A DNA stretch of 64,000 nucleotides, from the NCBI GenBank assembly GCA_002966495.1, contig CP016490.1, positions 2,790,001 through 2,854,000 on the forward strand, written 5' to 3'. The stretch comes from Halomonas sp. GFAJ-1. Lineage in GTDB: Bacteria > Pseudomonadota > Gammaproteobacteria > Pseudomonadales > Halomonadaceae. The position numbers and the translations under genes were made by a program. This document shows positions 1 through 9,171 of this stretch, piece by piece. The notes under the pieces are model-generated. The model was not told the origin of the DNA, ran no database searches, and saw only the letters and a program-made list of their open reading frames with translations. The number at the start of each line of letters is the position of its first letter. The stretch's first letter is position 1.

Positions 1-1
1 G

Positions 2-1537
2 TCAGCGCGGGTTATGAAGCAGGCCGTTGCCTACTTGATTCCTTATATCGAAGCCGAGAAAAGTGAAGAGACCCAGGCCAAGGGTAAAATTGTTATGGCC
101 ACGGTCAAAGGCGATGTTCATGACATCGGCAAAAATATCGTTGGTGTGGTGTTGCAGTGTAATAACTATGAAGTTATCGATCTTGGTGTGATGGTACCCA
201 CTGAAAAAATCCTGCAAGCCGCTATTGATCACAATGCCGACATCATTGGCCTTTCCGGCTTAATCACGCCCTCGCTTGATGAAATGGTGCACGTTGCCAA
301 AGAAATGCAGCGCCGCGGGATGAGCCTGCCGCTATTAATTGGCGGGGCGACCACCTCCAAAGCGCATACGGCGGTTAAAATTGAGCCACAATATGAGCAT
401 CCAGTGATCTACGTCACCGATGCCTCCCGCGCAGTGGGCGTTGCTGGCAAGCTGCTAGCACCTAATTTAAAGCCCGCCTACGTGGCAGAGATCCGTGAAG
501 AGTATGAAAAAGTGCGCGAGCGTAACGCCAAGCGTCGCCCGAAAGCGGCGGACTTGGACTACACCCAAGCGCGTAAGCGACGCTTTCGCACCGATTGGAA
601 CACCCTCACGCCGGCTAAACCTAATACCCTTGGTTTAATCACCTTTGATGACTACGATCTAGAAGAACTGGTAGAGCGGATCGATTGGACACCGTTCTTT
701 ATGAGCTGGCAGCTCGCCGGGAAGTACCCCAAAATTCTCGAAGACGACATTGTGGGCGAAGCGGCGCGTAACCTCTTTGCCGACGCAAAGGTTATGTTGC
801 GTAAACTCATCGACGAAAAGCGCGTTCAAGCCCGAGGGGTTATCGGCTTGTGGCCAGCAAATAGCGTAGATGATGATGTCATCGAAGTGTACGCCGATGA
901 AAGTCGCACCGAGGTGGTGGAACACTTGCATCATATTCGTCAACAAACTACCAAAGGCCGCGACGGCATTTGTTATAGCCTTGCAGACTTTATCGCACCC
1001 AAAGAGAGCGGCAAAGCCGACTGGATTGGTGGCTTCGCCGTCACAACTGGCCACGGTGTGGATGAGCTTTCCAAAGCCTACGAAGCGGCGGGTGACGACT
1101 ATAACGCCATTTTAGTCCAGGCACTGACCGACCGGCTGGCTGAAGCCTTTGCTGAACGCATGCACGAGCGGGTGCGTAAAGAGTTTTGGGGCTACGTGCC
1201 GGAAGAATCGCTAGATAACGATGCGCTGATTGCCGAGAAGTATCAGGGTATCCGCCCTGCTCCAGGCTACCCGGCCTGCCCGGATCATACCGAAAAAGCC
1301 ACGCTCTTCCGCCTGCTTAATGCGCCGGAAAACACTGGGCTTACGCTCACGGAAAACTTCGCTATGTGGCCTGCCGCCGCGGTTTCCGGCTGGTATTTCG
1401 CCCATCCGCAGTCAAAGTACTTCTCTACCGGAAAAATCACCCGCGACCAAGTTGAGGCTATCGCCGAACGTAAACAGATGCCGTTAGCAGAGATGGAGCG
1501 CTGGCTATCCCCTGTACTCTCTTACGACCCTAGCTAA
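2..1537 (+). CDS. metH: Methionine synthase (cobalamin-dependent), C-terminal part
   Basis: This is the 3' part of metH; the reading frame is open from the window edge, so the first methionine (base 14) is internal. MetH transfers a methyl group from 5-methyltetrahydrofolate to homocysteine through cobalamin in the cytoplasm. The visible part starts at the B12-binding domain: the motif DVHDIGKNI carries the histidine that ligates cobalt, followed by GLSGLITPSLDEM and the GGATTSKAH segment. The last roughly 330 residues are the AdoMet-binding reactivation domain (RPAPGYPACPDHTEK, then a C-terminal SGWYFAHPQSKYF motif). The homocysteine and folate modules lie outside the window. The stop codon overlaps the next start as TAATG. 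Confidence 0.97.
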   Translation, partial: SARVMKQAVAYLIPYIEAEKSEETQAKGKIVMATVKGDVHDIGKNIVGVVLQCNNYEVIDLGVMVPTEKILQAAIDHNADIIGLSGLITPSLDEMVHVAKEMQRRGMSLPLLIGGATTSKAHTAVKIEPQYEHPVIYVTDASRAVGVAGKLLAPNLKPAYVAEIREEYEKVRERNAKRRPKAADLDYTQARKRRFRTDWNTLTPAKPNTLGLITFDDYDLEELVERIDWTPFFMSWQLAGKYPKILEDDIVGEAARNLFADAKVMLRKLIDEKRVQARGVIGLWPANSVDDDVIEVYADESRTEVVEHLHHIRQQTTKGRDGICYSLADFIAPKESGKADWIGGFAVTTGHGVDELSKAYEAAGDDYNAILVQALTDRLAEAFAERMHERVRKEFWGYVPEESLDNDALIAEKYQGIRPAPGYPACPDHTEKATLFRLLNAPENTGLTLTENFAMWPAAAVSGWYFAHPQSKYFSTGKITRDQVEAIAERKQMPLAEMERWLSPVLSYDPS

Positions 1538-2856
1538 TGTCACCTGTGGTACGCCGCCAAAGTAGGGTTATGCGCTTAGCCTTACCTATTATGCTGGGCA
1601 TGCTTTCCCAAAGCATGCTCAACTTGGTTGATGCTGCGCTGGTAGGGCATTTAGGCCAAGAGGCATTAGCAGGCGTCGGGATCGGCGGCTATACCATGTT
1701 TATGATGACGGCGTTGGTCTTTGGCCTCTCTTCCAGCGTACAGTCACAAACCGCACAAGACCTAGGGGCGGGTAAAAAGGCCGTATCTCGTTCGTTAGGC
1801 GCTGGGCTTCTTCTTGGTGCTTTGGTGGGAATCCCGCTGTCTTGTATAGCTTGGTGGCAAGCACCGGCACTTATCACGCTACTGTCGCCCGCGGATGATG
1901 TATCGCGCATTGCGGTGGAGTACTTCCGCTGGCGGGTTATTGGATTGACAGCCATTGCGCTAACGCTGTGCTTTCGCGGATATTGGAACGGCCTACAACA
2001 TACGCACCTTTATTTACGCATTATTGTGATCGTGCACGTGTTTAATGTACTGGTCAGTGCTGGGCTCATTTATGGTATTGCTGGCTTGCCCAAGCTGGGT
2101 GCCAATGGCGCTGGCATTGGCACCACGCTTTCGTTGCTGCTCGGCCTAGTCATATGGGCCAGTGTCACGGTCAAAAAAAACCGACCCTGGGGTTATCGAC
2201 TGCCTTCTTTAGGTGCCGTTCGGTCAACGCTTTATCTCGCTTTCCCCCACTCTATGCAACAACTCTGGTTCGCAGCAGGCTACGTTGTACTGTTTTGGCT
2301 ATTAGGTAGGATAGGGACAGAGAGCGTCGCGGTGGGCCATGTGTTAGTGAATTTATCACTGTTGCTGATTTTGCCGGGCGTTGGGGTGGGCATAGCGGCG
2401 ATGAGCCTGGTTGGGGAAGCACTGGGTCGCGATGACCAGCAGGCTGCCCACCGCTGGGGTATCGATGCGCTCAGCGTTGCCGGTATGCTGCTGACCGTTT
2501 TGGCACTCCCCATGCTGCTGTTTCCTACGACTGTGCTAGCCATTTTCTTTACTGATCATGGGTTGATACAGCTCGGCACCCTACCGCTACAAATTACCGG
2601 CTTTATGATTGTGCTAGATGCTGCCGCGCTCGTACTGGCCCAGGCATTAATGGGCGCTGGCGCCCAGCGCACAGTAATGCTGCTGACTTTAAGCATGCAG
2701 TGGTTAGTATTTCTACCGCTGGCTTGGTGGGTAGGCATTGGAATGGAGTATGGATTGCTCGGGGTATGGCTTGTGCAGCTATTTTATCGCCTACTAAATT
2801 CAGGCAGCTTCTTATGGGTATGGCAGCGTCGACGCTGGTTAGCTCAAACATGTTGA
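1537..2856 (+). CDS. MATE family multidrug/toxin efflux transporter
   Basis: A 439-residue, highly hydrophobic protein with about twelve membrane segments. The N-terminal pattern (IMLGMLSQSMLNLVDAALVGHLG, split here only by its helix) is typical of MATE proteins of the NorM/DinF group, which export cationic drugs or organic compounds using a Na+ or H+ gradient across the inner membrane. The start overlaps the metH stop by one base (TAATG), suggesting translational coupling. Its substrate cannot be read from sequence; the link to metH may be positional only. Confidence 0.9.
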   Translation: MSPVVRRQSRVMRLALPIMLGMLSQSMLNLVDAALVGHLGQEALAGVGIGGYTMFMMTALVFGLSSSVQSQTAQDLGAGKKAVSRSLGAGLLLGALVGIPLSCIAWWQAPALITLLSPADDVSRIAVEYFRWRVIGLTAIALTLCFRGYWNGLQHTHLYLRIIVIVHVFNVLVSAGLIYGIAGLPKLGANGAGIGTTLSLLLGLVIWASVTVKKNRPWGYRLPSLGAVRSTLYLAFPHSMQQLWFAAGYVVLFWLLGRIGTESVAVGHVLVNLSLLLILPGVGVGIAAMSLVGEALGRDDQQAAHRWGIDALSVAGMLLTVLALPMLLFPTTVLAIFFTDHGLIQLGTLPLQITGFMIVLDAAALVLAQALMGAGAQRTVMLLTLSMQWLVFLPLAWWVGIGMEYGLLGVWLVQLFYRLLNSGSFLWVWQRRRWLAQTC

Positions 2857-2993
2857 CCCAAGCATTCAAATATCATTTGGCGATAAAAAGATAATTATAT
2901 ATTCTTTTGTAGAATATGATCTCCGCGTTAAGGTGGCGGCACATTGCCGTCCGTTTCGACGTGACCACTTCGCTTTTAGCAGGATCGTGCCAC

Positions 2994-4649
2994 ATGTACC
3001 GTTATGATATTCATGACCAAACCTTGGTTGACGAGCGCGTTGCTCAGTTTCGTGACCAAATGGAACGCTACCAGGCTGGGCGTTTGGGAGAAGAAGAGTT
3101 TCGCCCACTGAGGCTGCAAAACGGCCTATATATCCAAAAGCATGCGCCCATGCTGCGCATCGCCATTCCTTACGGCATGCTGGCAGGCAACCAACTGCGT
3201 GCGCTGGCGGACATCACCCGACGCTATGACCGGGGCTATGGCCACTTCACGACTCGGCAAAACCTACAACTAAACTGGCCAGCGCTGGAAGACGTGCCTG
3301 ATATTTTGGGTGAACTCGCCAACGTACAAATGCATGCCATTCAGACCAGCGGTAATTGTATTCGTAATACGACGAGCGATCAGTTTGCTGGCATCGCGGG
3401 CGATGAGGTTGAAGACCCACGCCCTTGGTGTGAGTTAATCCGCCAGTGGTCGACGCTGCACCCTGAATTCGCCTACCTGCCCCGCAAATTTAAAATAGCG
3501 GTAAGCGGCGCTGCGCAAGACCGTGCCGCTATTCAGGTTCACGATATTGGCCTGCGCCTATGGCATAACGCCGATGGCGAGCTGCGCATTAAAGTGTTGG
3601 CAGGCGGTGGCCTTGGCCGCACCCCAATGATTGCCGACGTGGTGCGCGAGGATCTCCCCTGGCAGCACCTGTTAACGTACCTTGAAGCCTGTGTGCGTGT
3701 TTACAACCAGTTTGGTCGCCGCGATAACAAGTTCAAGGCACGCATTAAGATTCTGGTTAAAGCGCTAGGCATTGAAGAGTTCCGCCGCCGCGTTGATGAA
3801 GAGTGGGCCCACCTTAAAGATGGCCCTCAGACGCTAAATCAGGCAGCGGTTGATGCCGCCAAACGTCATTTCCCTGAACCAGAGCGCCGCCCGGTCGCCG
3901 AGAGCGCTGTCGCAGACTTTGAAAAGCTGCGTAGTGAGAATCGCAGCCTCGCCCGCTTTGTGACCAATAACGTCACTGACCACAAAGTACCTGGCTATAA
4001 AGCGGTAACGCTTTCCCTGAAGCGTCGTGAACATGCCCCCGGTGATGTGACTGCCGACCAAATGGACGCCGTGGCCGACTTGGCAGATCGTTATAGCTTT
4101 GGCGAAGTGCGAGTAACCCATGAGCAGAATTTGGTACTCTCAGATGTACCTGTAGATGAGTTGGAAGCGCTTTGGAAAGAGCTTGATGCTCTGGGCATGG
4201 CTAATCCAACGGTGGGTACGCTTAACGACATTATCTGCTGCCCTGGCGGCGACTACTGTGGTTTGGCGAACGCGGTCTCCATTCCAATTGCGCAAGCGCT
4301 ACAAGAACGCTTCGAGGATTTGGATTTCCTTTACGACCTAGGCCCGCTGGATCTTAATATTTCTGGCTGCATGAACGCCTGCGGCCACCACCATGTCGGG
4401 CATATCGGCATTTTGGGGGTCGATAAAAAAGGCGAAGAGTATTACCAAATCTCGATTGGTGGTAACTCAACTGACGATGCGTCACTGGGCAAAATTCTCG
4501 GCCCTTCTTTCTTCCGTGAAGACGTGCCCAGCGTGGTCGAGAAGGTCTTGGACGTTTATGTCGCTGAGCGTTATGAAGACGAGCGATTCTTGGACACGTA
4601 CCGCCGCATTGGCTTGAAACCGTTTAAGGAGCGCGTTTATGCCCAGTAA
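2994..4649 (+). CDS. cysI: Nitrite/sulfite reductase, siroheme-[4Fe-4S] hemoprotein
   Basis: Reduces sulfite to sulfide (assimilatory sulfur pathway) or, less likely, nitrite. The protein is about 551 residues from ATG 2994; an in-frame ATG at 2916 exists, but family homology begins at MYRYDIHDQ. Two ferredoxin-like half domains flank siroheme-binding halves. The cluster ligands are visible as CPGGDYC (C-x5-C) and CMNAC (C-x3-C) followed by GHHHVGHIG near residues 420-475. The downstream DUF934 gene overlaps by 11 bases, an arrangement typical of sulfite reductase operons in Pseudomonas and Halomonas, so the sulfite role is favoured. The symbol is by function; the N-terminal region differs from the enterobacterial enzyme. 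Confidence 0.88.
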   Translation: MYRYDIHDQTLVDERVAQFRDQMERYQAGRLGEEEFRPLRLQNGLYIQKHAPMLRIAIPYGMLAGNQLRALADITRRYDRGYGHFTTRQNLQLNWPALEDVPDILGELANVQMHAIQTSGNCIRNTTSDQFAGIAGDEVEDPRPWCELIRQWSTLHPEFAYLPRKFKIAVSGAAQDRAAIQVHDIGLRLWHNADGELRIKVLAGGGLGRTPMIADVVREDLPWQHLLTYLEACVRVYNQFGRRDNKFKARIKILVKALGIEEFRRRVDEEWAHLKDGPQTLNQAAVDAAKRHFPEPERRPVAESAVADFEKLRSENRSLARFVTNNVTDHKVPGYKAVTLSLKRREHAPGDVTADQMDAVADLADRYSFGEVRVTHEQNLVLSDVPVDELEALWKELDALGMANPTVGTLNDIICCPGGDYCGLANAVSIPIAQALQERFEDLDFLYDLGPLDLNISGCMNACGHHHVGHIGILGVDKKGEEYYQISIGGNSTDDASLGKILGPSFFREDVPSVVEKVLDVYVAERYEDERFLDTYRRIGLKPFKERVYAQ

Positions 4650-5184
4650 CAGTAATACTCAGAATGACGCAACAGCGTTTGCGCCGGTGCATGTTGACCA
4701 CCTGATTGCTGATGGTGAACTCGCCCCTGAGAACGCCTGGTGTGTCTCTTACGACGATGAAGCCCTCCCTGAGCAGCGTCCGGCGTTTGTACCCTTAGCG
4801 CTATGGCAGGCAAATCAAGATGATATAGAGCTAGCGCCGTTGCTTGCCAGCAACACTGAGTTAACCGCTGAACTTGTTCAGCAATTCAGCACCACTGATA
4901 CTGTTGCGGTTGATTTCCCAGCATTTACTGATGGCCGCGGCTATACCATCGCACGTTTGCTGCGTGAGCGTTATGGCTATACCGGTGAGATTCGCGCGGT
5001 AGGCGATGTACTAGTCGATCAGTTGGACTACATGCGCCGCTGCGGCTTTACCGCCATGGCTTTACGTGACGACCAGCACCCTGATGATGCTATTCGTGCG
5101 CTCAATGCGTTCAGCGTGCGCTACCAAACCGATGTAGAAGAGCGTCAGGCACTGTTTGAGCGCCGCTTAACCGCTGGCGAATAA
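4639..5184 (+). CDS. DUF934 domain-containing protein
   Basis: A 181-residue soluble protein. The C-terminal half (FPAFTDGRGYTIARLLRERYGY, then a region with RRCGFTAMALRDDQ) is the DUF934 signature. The family almost always sits directly downstream of the sulfite reductase hemoprotein, as here with an 11-base overlap, and is presumed to assist sulfite reduction. Its biochemical role is not established. A hairpin follows at 5205-5231. Confidence 0.85.
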   Translation: MPSNSNTQNDATAFAPVHVDHLIADGELAPENAWCVSYDDEALPEQRPAFVPLALWQANQDDIELAPLLASNTELTAELVQQFSTTDTVAVDFPAFTDGRGYTIARLLRERYGYTGEIRAVGDVLVDQLDYMRRCGFTAMALRDDQHPDDAIRALNAFSVRYQTDVEERQALFERRLTAGE

Positions 5185-5197
5185 GAAACCGCTATTC

Positions 5198-5231
5198 AAA
5201 AAAACCGACAAAGGCATTTTGCCTTTGTCGG
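5198..5231 (-). terminator. Intrinsic terminator of the smr gene, probably bidirectional
   Basis: A perfect 12-bp stem (CCGACAAAGGCA at 5205-5216, complement at 5220-5231) has a TTT loop. Read on the minus strand it is followed by seven T residues (5198-5204), a classic rho-independent terminator for the Smr gene ending at 5239. The plus-strand side lacks a clean T tract but the stem could also stop transcripts from the DUF934 gene. Confidence 0.85.
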
Positions 5232-5238
5232 CTTCCCA

Positions 5239-5829
5239 TCACCCCCGCCGTTTTTGCTGGCGCTCACGGTTATTGGCCTTGGCACGGTCACTTTTGCGTA
5301 GCATGACCCAGGTGGCGCCAAGCCCACCTTCCGAAGGCTGGGCAGAGACATAGGCCTGAACTTCCTCAAACTGGCATAACCATTTAGCTAGGTAAGAGCG
5401 CAGTACGTTGGCGGGGCTATCTAATTCGCGGCCTCTTCCGTGCACAATCAGCACAGAGCGAAGATCGTGTGCATAGGCGTCTTGAACAAAAGGAAAAAGC
5501 ATCCTCCGGCACTCAGCCAGAGGGCGTCTCAATAGATGTAGTTGCGCCTGAACGCTGTAGCCTCCGTGCTTTAGTTTATCGACCACGCCTTGCTGTATCC
5601 CCTCCCGGCGATACTCAATGGGGTCAAATGGCGGCAGAAGATCGACAAAGTCGTCCGATAAAAAATTGCGCTCATCCAGTTGCTCTTCAGCACTTTCACG
5701 CCGAGCTAGCTGAGCCTCAGAGGGACGCTGTCGCTGGAAGCCCGTATCTGCTCTATTCCGCTTGGGAAGAGGCTTCACATCACCAATAAACTCACGGAAG
5801 TCCGTTTCATCACGAAGCGGCTGGTTCAT
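5239..5829 (-). CDS. Smr domain-containing DNA endonuclease-like protein (YdaL/SmrA type)
   Basis: A 196-residue protein with a charged N-terminal half and a C-terminal Smr (small MutS-related) domain. The diagnostic motif is VLIVHGRGR near residues 120-130, followed by the conserved GGLGATWVML tail. Smr domains act as nicking endonucleases or RNA-binding/cleaving modules. The ATG at 5829 has a GGAGGAG ribosome-binding site. It is convergent with the sulfite reductase pair and has its own terminator. The cellular role of stand-alone Smr proteins is poorly defined. Confidence 0.85.
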   Translation of the reverse strand: MNQPLRDETDFREFIGDVKPLPKRNRADTGFQRQRPSEAQLARRESAEEQLDERNFLSDDFVDLLPPFDPIEYRREGIQQGVVDKLKHGGYSVQAQLHLLRRPLAECRRMLFPFVQDAYAHDLRSVLIVHGRGRELDSPANVLRSYLAKWLCQFEEVQAYVSAQPSEGGLGATWVMLRKSDRAKANNRERQQKRRG

Positions 5830-5967
5830 AGCAGGCTCCTCCGGTAGGGTCGAATGCCTAAAGCATCTTCTGTTTATCCTAGCAAATCCGTAGGAATTGC
5901 TTAAGACTTGTGTTCATTTAGTTGGCGAGCCAAGCTTTATTTTTAGCGCACCTAATTAGGAAATAGC

Positions 5968-6438
5968 ATGCCTTTAGTTAAACAGTTGTTGATAGTAAGT
6001 TTGGTATTGGTAATAAGCATTGCCGGCTGGTTATGGTTAACCATGCTTAGCCCTTGGTTTTATGATCGCCCTGACCATGTGGCTGATATTGAACAACGCT
6101 CACATCAGGTGTTTGTCTACGGCACGCTACGCTACGTGCCTGTTCGTTGGGTGGTAATGCGCGCATCGGGAAACCCACGGCAAGCGGTTCTTGAGGGCTT
6201 CGAGCGCAATAATTTGGATTTAGCCCCTAATAAAAATGAACGGGTTGAAGGCTTGCTACTTGAGGTTACACCAGCGCAGCTGGCCCGTTTAGATCGCTAT
6301 GAGCGTTTGGGCATACGCTATGAGCGCATAAAACAAACCTTAGCCGATGGATCAACTGCCTGGGTGTATGTCCGGCTGCCAACCCTTAGCCAATTATTTT
6401 CGAACTCTCCTGACTATCAGGTAGCTCTGGTACCATAG
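5968..6438 (+). CDS. Gamma-glutamylcyclotransferase-like (AIG2 family) protein with N-terminal membrane anchor
   Basis: A 156-residue protein. Residues about 5-27 form one hydrophobic helix, a membrane anchor or uncleaved signal. From residue 45 the sequence VFVYGTLRY is the substrate-loop motif (YGTLR) of the gamma-glutamylcyclotransferase/AIG2 fold, followed by VEGLLLEVTPAQLARLDRYE, which contains the conserved catalytic glutamate region. The start is preceded by GGAAA. Cytosolic homologues cleave gamma-glutamyl peptides or isopeptides; the anchored form here would act at the inner membrane. Substrate unknown. Confidence 0.75.
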   Translation: MPLVKQLLIVSLVLVISIAGWLWLTMLSPWFYDRPDHVADIEQRSHQVFVYGTLRYVPVRWVVMRASGNPRQAVLEGFERNNLDLAPNKNERVEGLLLEVTPAQLARLDRYERLGIRYERIKQTLADGSTAWVYVRLPTLSQLFSNSPDYQVALVP

Positions 6439-6493
6439 AGGGAAACGCAGCGCCTTCTATGACTCGCTGCCCTTCTCACACTTAGGAAATGTT

Positions 6494-7120
6494 ATGAGTG
6501 ATTCCACGCCATTTGTGCTGATTCTTTACTATTCACGCTCTGGAGCCACAGCAGATATGGCGCGCCAGATAGCTGCAGGTGTTGAGAGCATATCAGGCAT
6601 AGAGGCACGACTACGCACGGTGCCGCCTGTTTCCACCACTTGTGAAGCCGTGGACCCAGAGATTCCTGAAGAAGGTGCGGTATATGCGGAGCTGGATGAT
6701 CTGCGCCACTGCAGCGGATTGGCGTTAGGCAGCCCCACGCGCTTTGGCAATATGGCAGCGCCCCTTAAATACTTTTTGGATAACACCAGCAGTCTCTGGA
6801 TGAACGGCGCACTAATCGACAAACCCGCCAGTGCCTTCACATCATCATCCAGTTTGCATGGTGGCCAAGAGAGTACGCTTCTGACCATGCTGGTACCTTT
6901 ACTCCACCATGGCATGGTCTACGCAGGTGTTCCCTACAGTGAGACTGCATTGATTAATACCCAGACAGGCGGCACACCCTACGGTGCAAGCCATGTGGCA
7001 GGCGTGCGCAGCGATAGACCAGTGGATGAGCACGAACGAACGCTGTGCGTTGCTCAAGGAAAACGGCTTGCGCGACTGGCATTAGCACTTAATCAAATGC
7101 GCGGAGGAAGTGCCTCATGA
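6494..7120 (+). CDS. WrbA-like NAD(P)H:quinone oxidoreductase (flavodoxin fold)
   Basis: A 208-residue flavodoxin-fold protein. The FMN phosphate loop is YYSRSGATADMA at residues 12-23. The WrbA-type insert GSPTRFGNMAAPLKYFLDN follows at about residue 79 and SSSLHGGQESTL lies near 116. Such proteins carry out two-electron reduction of quinones as tetramers, protecting against oxidative stress. The ATG has an AGGAAA site and the stop overlaps the next start (ATGA), forming a two-gene unit with the DUF2069 protein. The gene pair is common in Pseudomonas and Halomonas. Confidence 0.9.
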   Translation: MSDSTPFVLILYYSRSGATADMARQIAAGVESISGIEARLRTVPPVSTTCEAVDPEIPEEGAVYAELDDLRHCSGLALGSPTRFGNMAAPLKYFLDNTSSLWMNGALIDKPASAFTSSSSLHGGQESTLLTMLVPLLHHGMVYAGVPYSETALINTQTGGTPYGASHVAGVRSDRPVDEHERTLCVAQGKRLARLALALNQMRGGSAS

Positions 7121-7512
7121 GGCAGTGGCTAGAGGAGCTTGAAACACGCCATGGGCTCGCTAAATTGACTCATCAGTCGCGACAACTTGTGCTTATCAGC
7201 TTTGTTGTCCTATTACTGCTGGTGATTTACCGAGGTTTTTTTATCCAAGAAGATACGTTTAATTGGCGCCCGGTGGTGGCTTTCGTGCTGCCACTGGTGC
7301 TGTTTTTACCCTCAATTATTGGACAACGCGCGCGTGGGCATGCATGGCTTGCGTTTGTGAGCCTGCTCTATTTTACACAGGGGGTAATGCTGGCCACCCT
7401 GCCAGGACAAGGGCTTCGTGGTGTGTTAGAAGCACTCGTTTCACTCGCCCTTTTTACCGGCTGCATGGCTTATGCACGCTTTCGCAGCCGTCAGCAGCGC
7501 CTAGAGAAGTAG
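7117..7512 (+). CDS. DUF2069 domain-containing inner membrane protein
   Basis: A 131-residue protein with about four hydrophobic segments and a basic N-terminus and C-terminus, matching the small DUF2069 membrane family. It is translationally coupled to the upstream WrbA-like gene through an ATGA overlap at 7117-7120, a conserved pairing in gammaproteobacteria. No catalytic residues can be named and the function is unknown. Confidence 0.75.
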   Translation: MRQWLEELETRHGLAKLTHQSRQLVLISFVVLLLLVIYRGFFIQEDTFNWRPVVAFVLPLVLFLPSIIGQRARGHAWLAFVSLLYFTQGVMLATLPGQGLRGVLEALVSLALFTGCMAYARFRSRQQRLEK

Positions 7513-7618
7513 GCTGTTATGGTCTTGGCCTTGGCGCTTGCGCTGCTACCAAGGCCATCGCCCCCCCTTCCACATGCCTTGCCCCCGTGTCTACTACCCC
7601 TTTTCTTTCAAGACCCTA

Positions 7619-8305
7619 CTAATAGAACCACAGCCAACCAGTGACACCTACCGCAATCAGGAGCGCTGCCCCCGCTTGTACCCGACGAACGCGAATTCTT
7701 GCCGACACTAAGTCAACGGGTGGCTGCTGGAAGCGTTTAGCTCCTGTCACCATCGCCGATACCAAGCCCTCTCCAAGCAGTTTATGGGCAACCAATGCCG
7801 CCACATGCAAACCAATTAATATGAGTAAAAAGTCGCTGTTGAGAGCATGCAAACTCGCAATCTCTCGACTAATATCACGGCCTACAAAGCTATAAAGCGG
7901 CCCCTGAAAAAAAATATCGTCGCTTAAAAAAAGACCGCTCACTGACTGAAAAGCTAATGATAACAGCAACAAAATCACCATCCAGCCACCCAGCGGGTTA
8001 TGACTGGCATAAGGGGAAGCGCGGCGGATCAGAAGGGCTTTCGCATAAACAGCCGTCTTACTAGGAGGGTATAAAAAAGTACTAAAACGCGCATAAAAAC
8101 TGCCCACAAAGCCCCAAATAACACGAAAGACCAGCAAGCCTATAATGATGTAACCTGCTTGCGCATGTACTTCGATGGGGAATAAAAAAGGAGCCCCATC
8201 TGTTTTGGTGGTGTAGTACGAAAAAGCGACTGCCACTAGCAGTCCCCAATGAAATAAGCGTACTAGCCCATCCCATACCAATACGCGCTGTGTATTACGG
8301 AGCAT
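7619..8305 (-). CDS. Cytochrome b561-type di-heme membrane protein
   Basis: A 228-residue inner-membrane protein with about five hydrophobic segments. RLFHWGLL (residues 16-23) supplies an N-terminal heme-ligand histidine; later histidines occur in VHAQAGYI, YASHNPLGGWM and LIGLHVAALVAHK, the pattern of the prokaryotic cytochrome b561 / Ni-Fe-hydrogenase B-type cytochrome family. It would pass electrons between quinol and a periplasmic acceptor. No hydrogenase or cytochrome c gene is adjacent, so the partner is unknown. The final helix ends in a short WLWFY tail. Confidence 0.85.
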   Translation of the reverse strand: MLRNTQRVLVWDGLVRLFHWGLLVAVAFSYYTTKTDGAPFLFPIEVHAQAGYIIIGLLVFRVIWGFVGSFYARFSTFLYPPSKTAVYAKALLIRRASPYASHNPLGGWMVILLLLSLAFQSVSGLFLSDDIFFQGPLYSFVGRDISREIASLHALNSDFLLILIGLHVAALVAHKLLGEGLVSAMVTGAKRFQQPPVDLVSARIRVRRVQAGAALLIAVGVTGWLWFY

Positions 8306-8469
8306 TTAGAGTCCTCTATTGTCATGCTGAGAGAGTTTCTCATTAATCCGCAGCGGCTCCTAGAACAAAACATCTGATGCACCGCTTTCTGATCAATACT
8401 TGAGCTTTAACGGCAGACCAGCGAACATGGAAAGCAAAGTTCAACTTTACCGCAAGGGAGCACCATTCA

Positions 8470-9114
8470 ATGACGCGTAACATAGCCGATATTAGGCGTG
8501 ATTATGAAGGCGGCCGCCTAGATGAGGCGCAAGCCCCCGACAACCCATTCGTACTATTCGACGAATGGTTCAGCCTCGCCCTAGAAAACGAGGGGAAAGA
8601 CGGCAACGCCATGACCCTTTCAACGGTGGATAGCCAAGGGCGTCCCCATGCACGAGTAGTGTTACTGAAAGGTTTTGATGAACGCGGCATGGTATTCTTT
8701 ACCAACTATCATAGCCATAAAGGCAGCGAATTAAGCAATGTGCCTTTCGCAGCCTTGACGTTTTGGTGGCCATCGCTATCACGCCAGGTACGTATTGAAG
8801 GGCCGGTCGAACAAGTGGCAGCAGACGAGTCCGATGAGTACTTCTCAAGCCGACCACGGGGCAGCCAATTAGGTGCTTGGATTGCCACCCAAAGTGTGGT
8901 GATACCTGATCGCAACTGGATCGTAGAGCGCCAAAAACGCTTTGAACAAGCGTACGATGGACAAGACATTCCTCGACCCATTCATTGGGGCGGGTATCGA
9001 GTCACACCTGAAATGATTGAATTCTGGCAGGGACAACCCAGCCGCCTTCATGACCGACTGCGTTTCGAGCGGCGTGACGGTGGCGCTTGGAGTCGTTTCC
9101 GCCTCGCCCCTTAG
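8470..9114 (+). CDS. pdxH: Pyridoxamine/pyridoxine 5'-phosphate oxidase
   Basis: A 214-residue FMN enzyme that oxidises pyridoxine- or pyridoxamine-5'-phosphate to pyridoxal phosphate. Visible motifs are the N-terminal DIRRDYEGGRLDE segment, the FMN-binding block GRPHARVVLLKGFDERG (residues about 58-74), TNYHSHKGSEL, RQVRIEGPVEQV, and the C-terminal family signature FWQGQPSRLHDR. Length matches the family (about 215). The start follows a GGGAG site and a 9-bp-stem hairpin follows the gene. Complete and ordinary. Confidence 0.97.
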   Translation: MTRNIADIRRDYEGGRLDEAQAPDNPFVLFDEWFSLALENEGKDGNAMTLSTVDSQGRPHARVVLLKGFDERGMVFFTNYHSHKGSELSNVPFAALTFWWPSLSRQVRIEGPVEQVAADESDEYFSSRPRGSQLGAWIATQSVVIPDRNWIVERQKRFEQAYDGQDIPRPIHWGGYRVTPEMIEFWQGQPSRLHDRLRFERRDGGAWSRFRLAP

Positions 9115-9139
9115 CAACTAACACAGATAGCTCTTAACC

Positions 9140-9164
9140 AGGCCTACATGTTTACTGTAGGCCT
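9140..9164. terminator. Hairpin between convergent pdxH and pat genes
   Basis: AGGCCTACA (9140-9148) and its complement (9156-9164) form a perfect 9-bp stem with a 7-base loop, between two genes that converge. No strong T tract follows on either strand, so termination efficiency is uncertain, but position and symmetry fit a shared bidirectional terminator. Confidence 0.6.
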
Positions 9165-9171
9165 GAGGCTA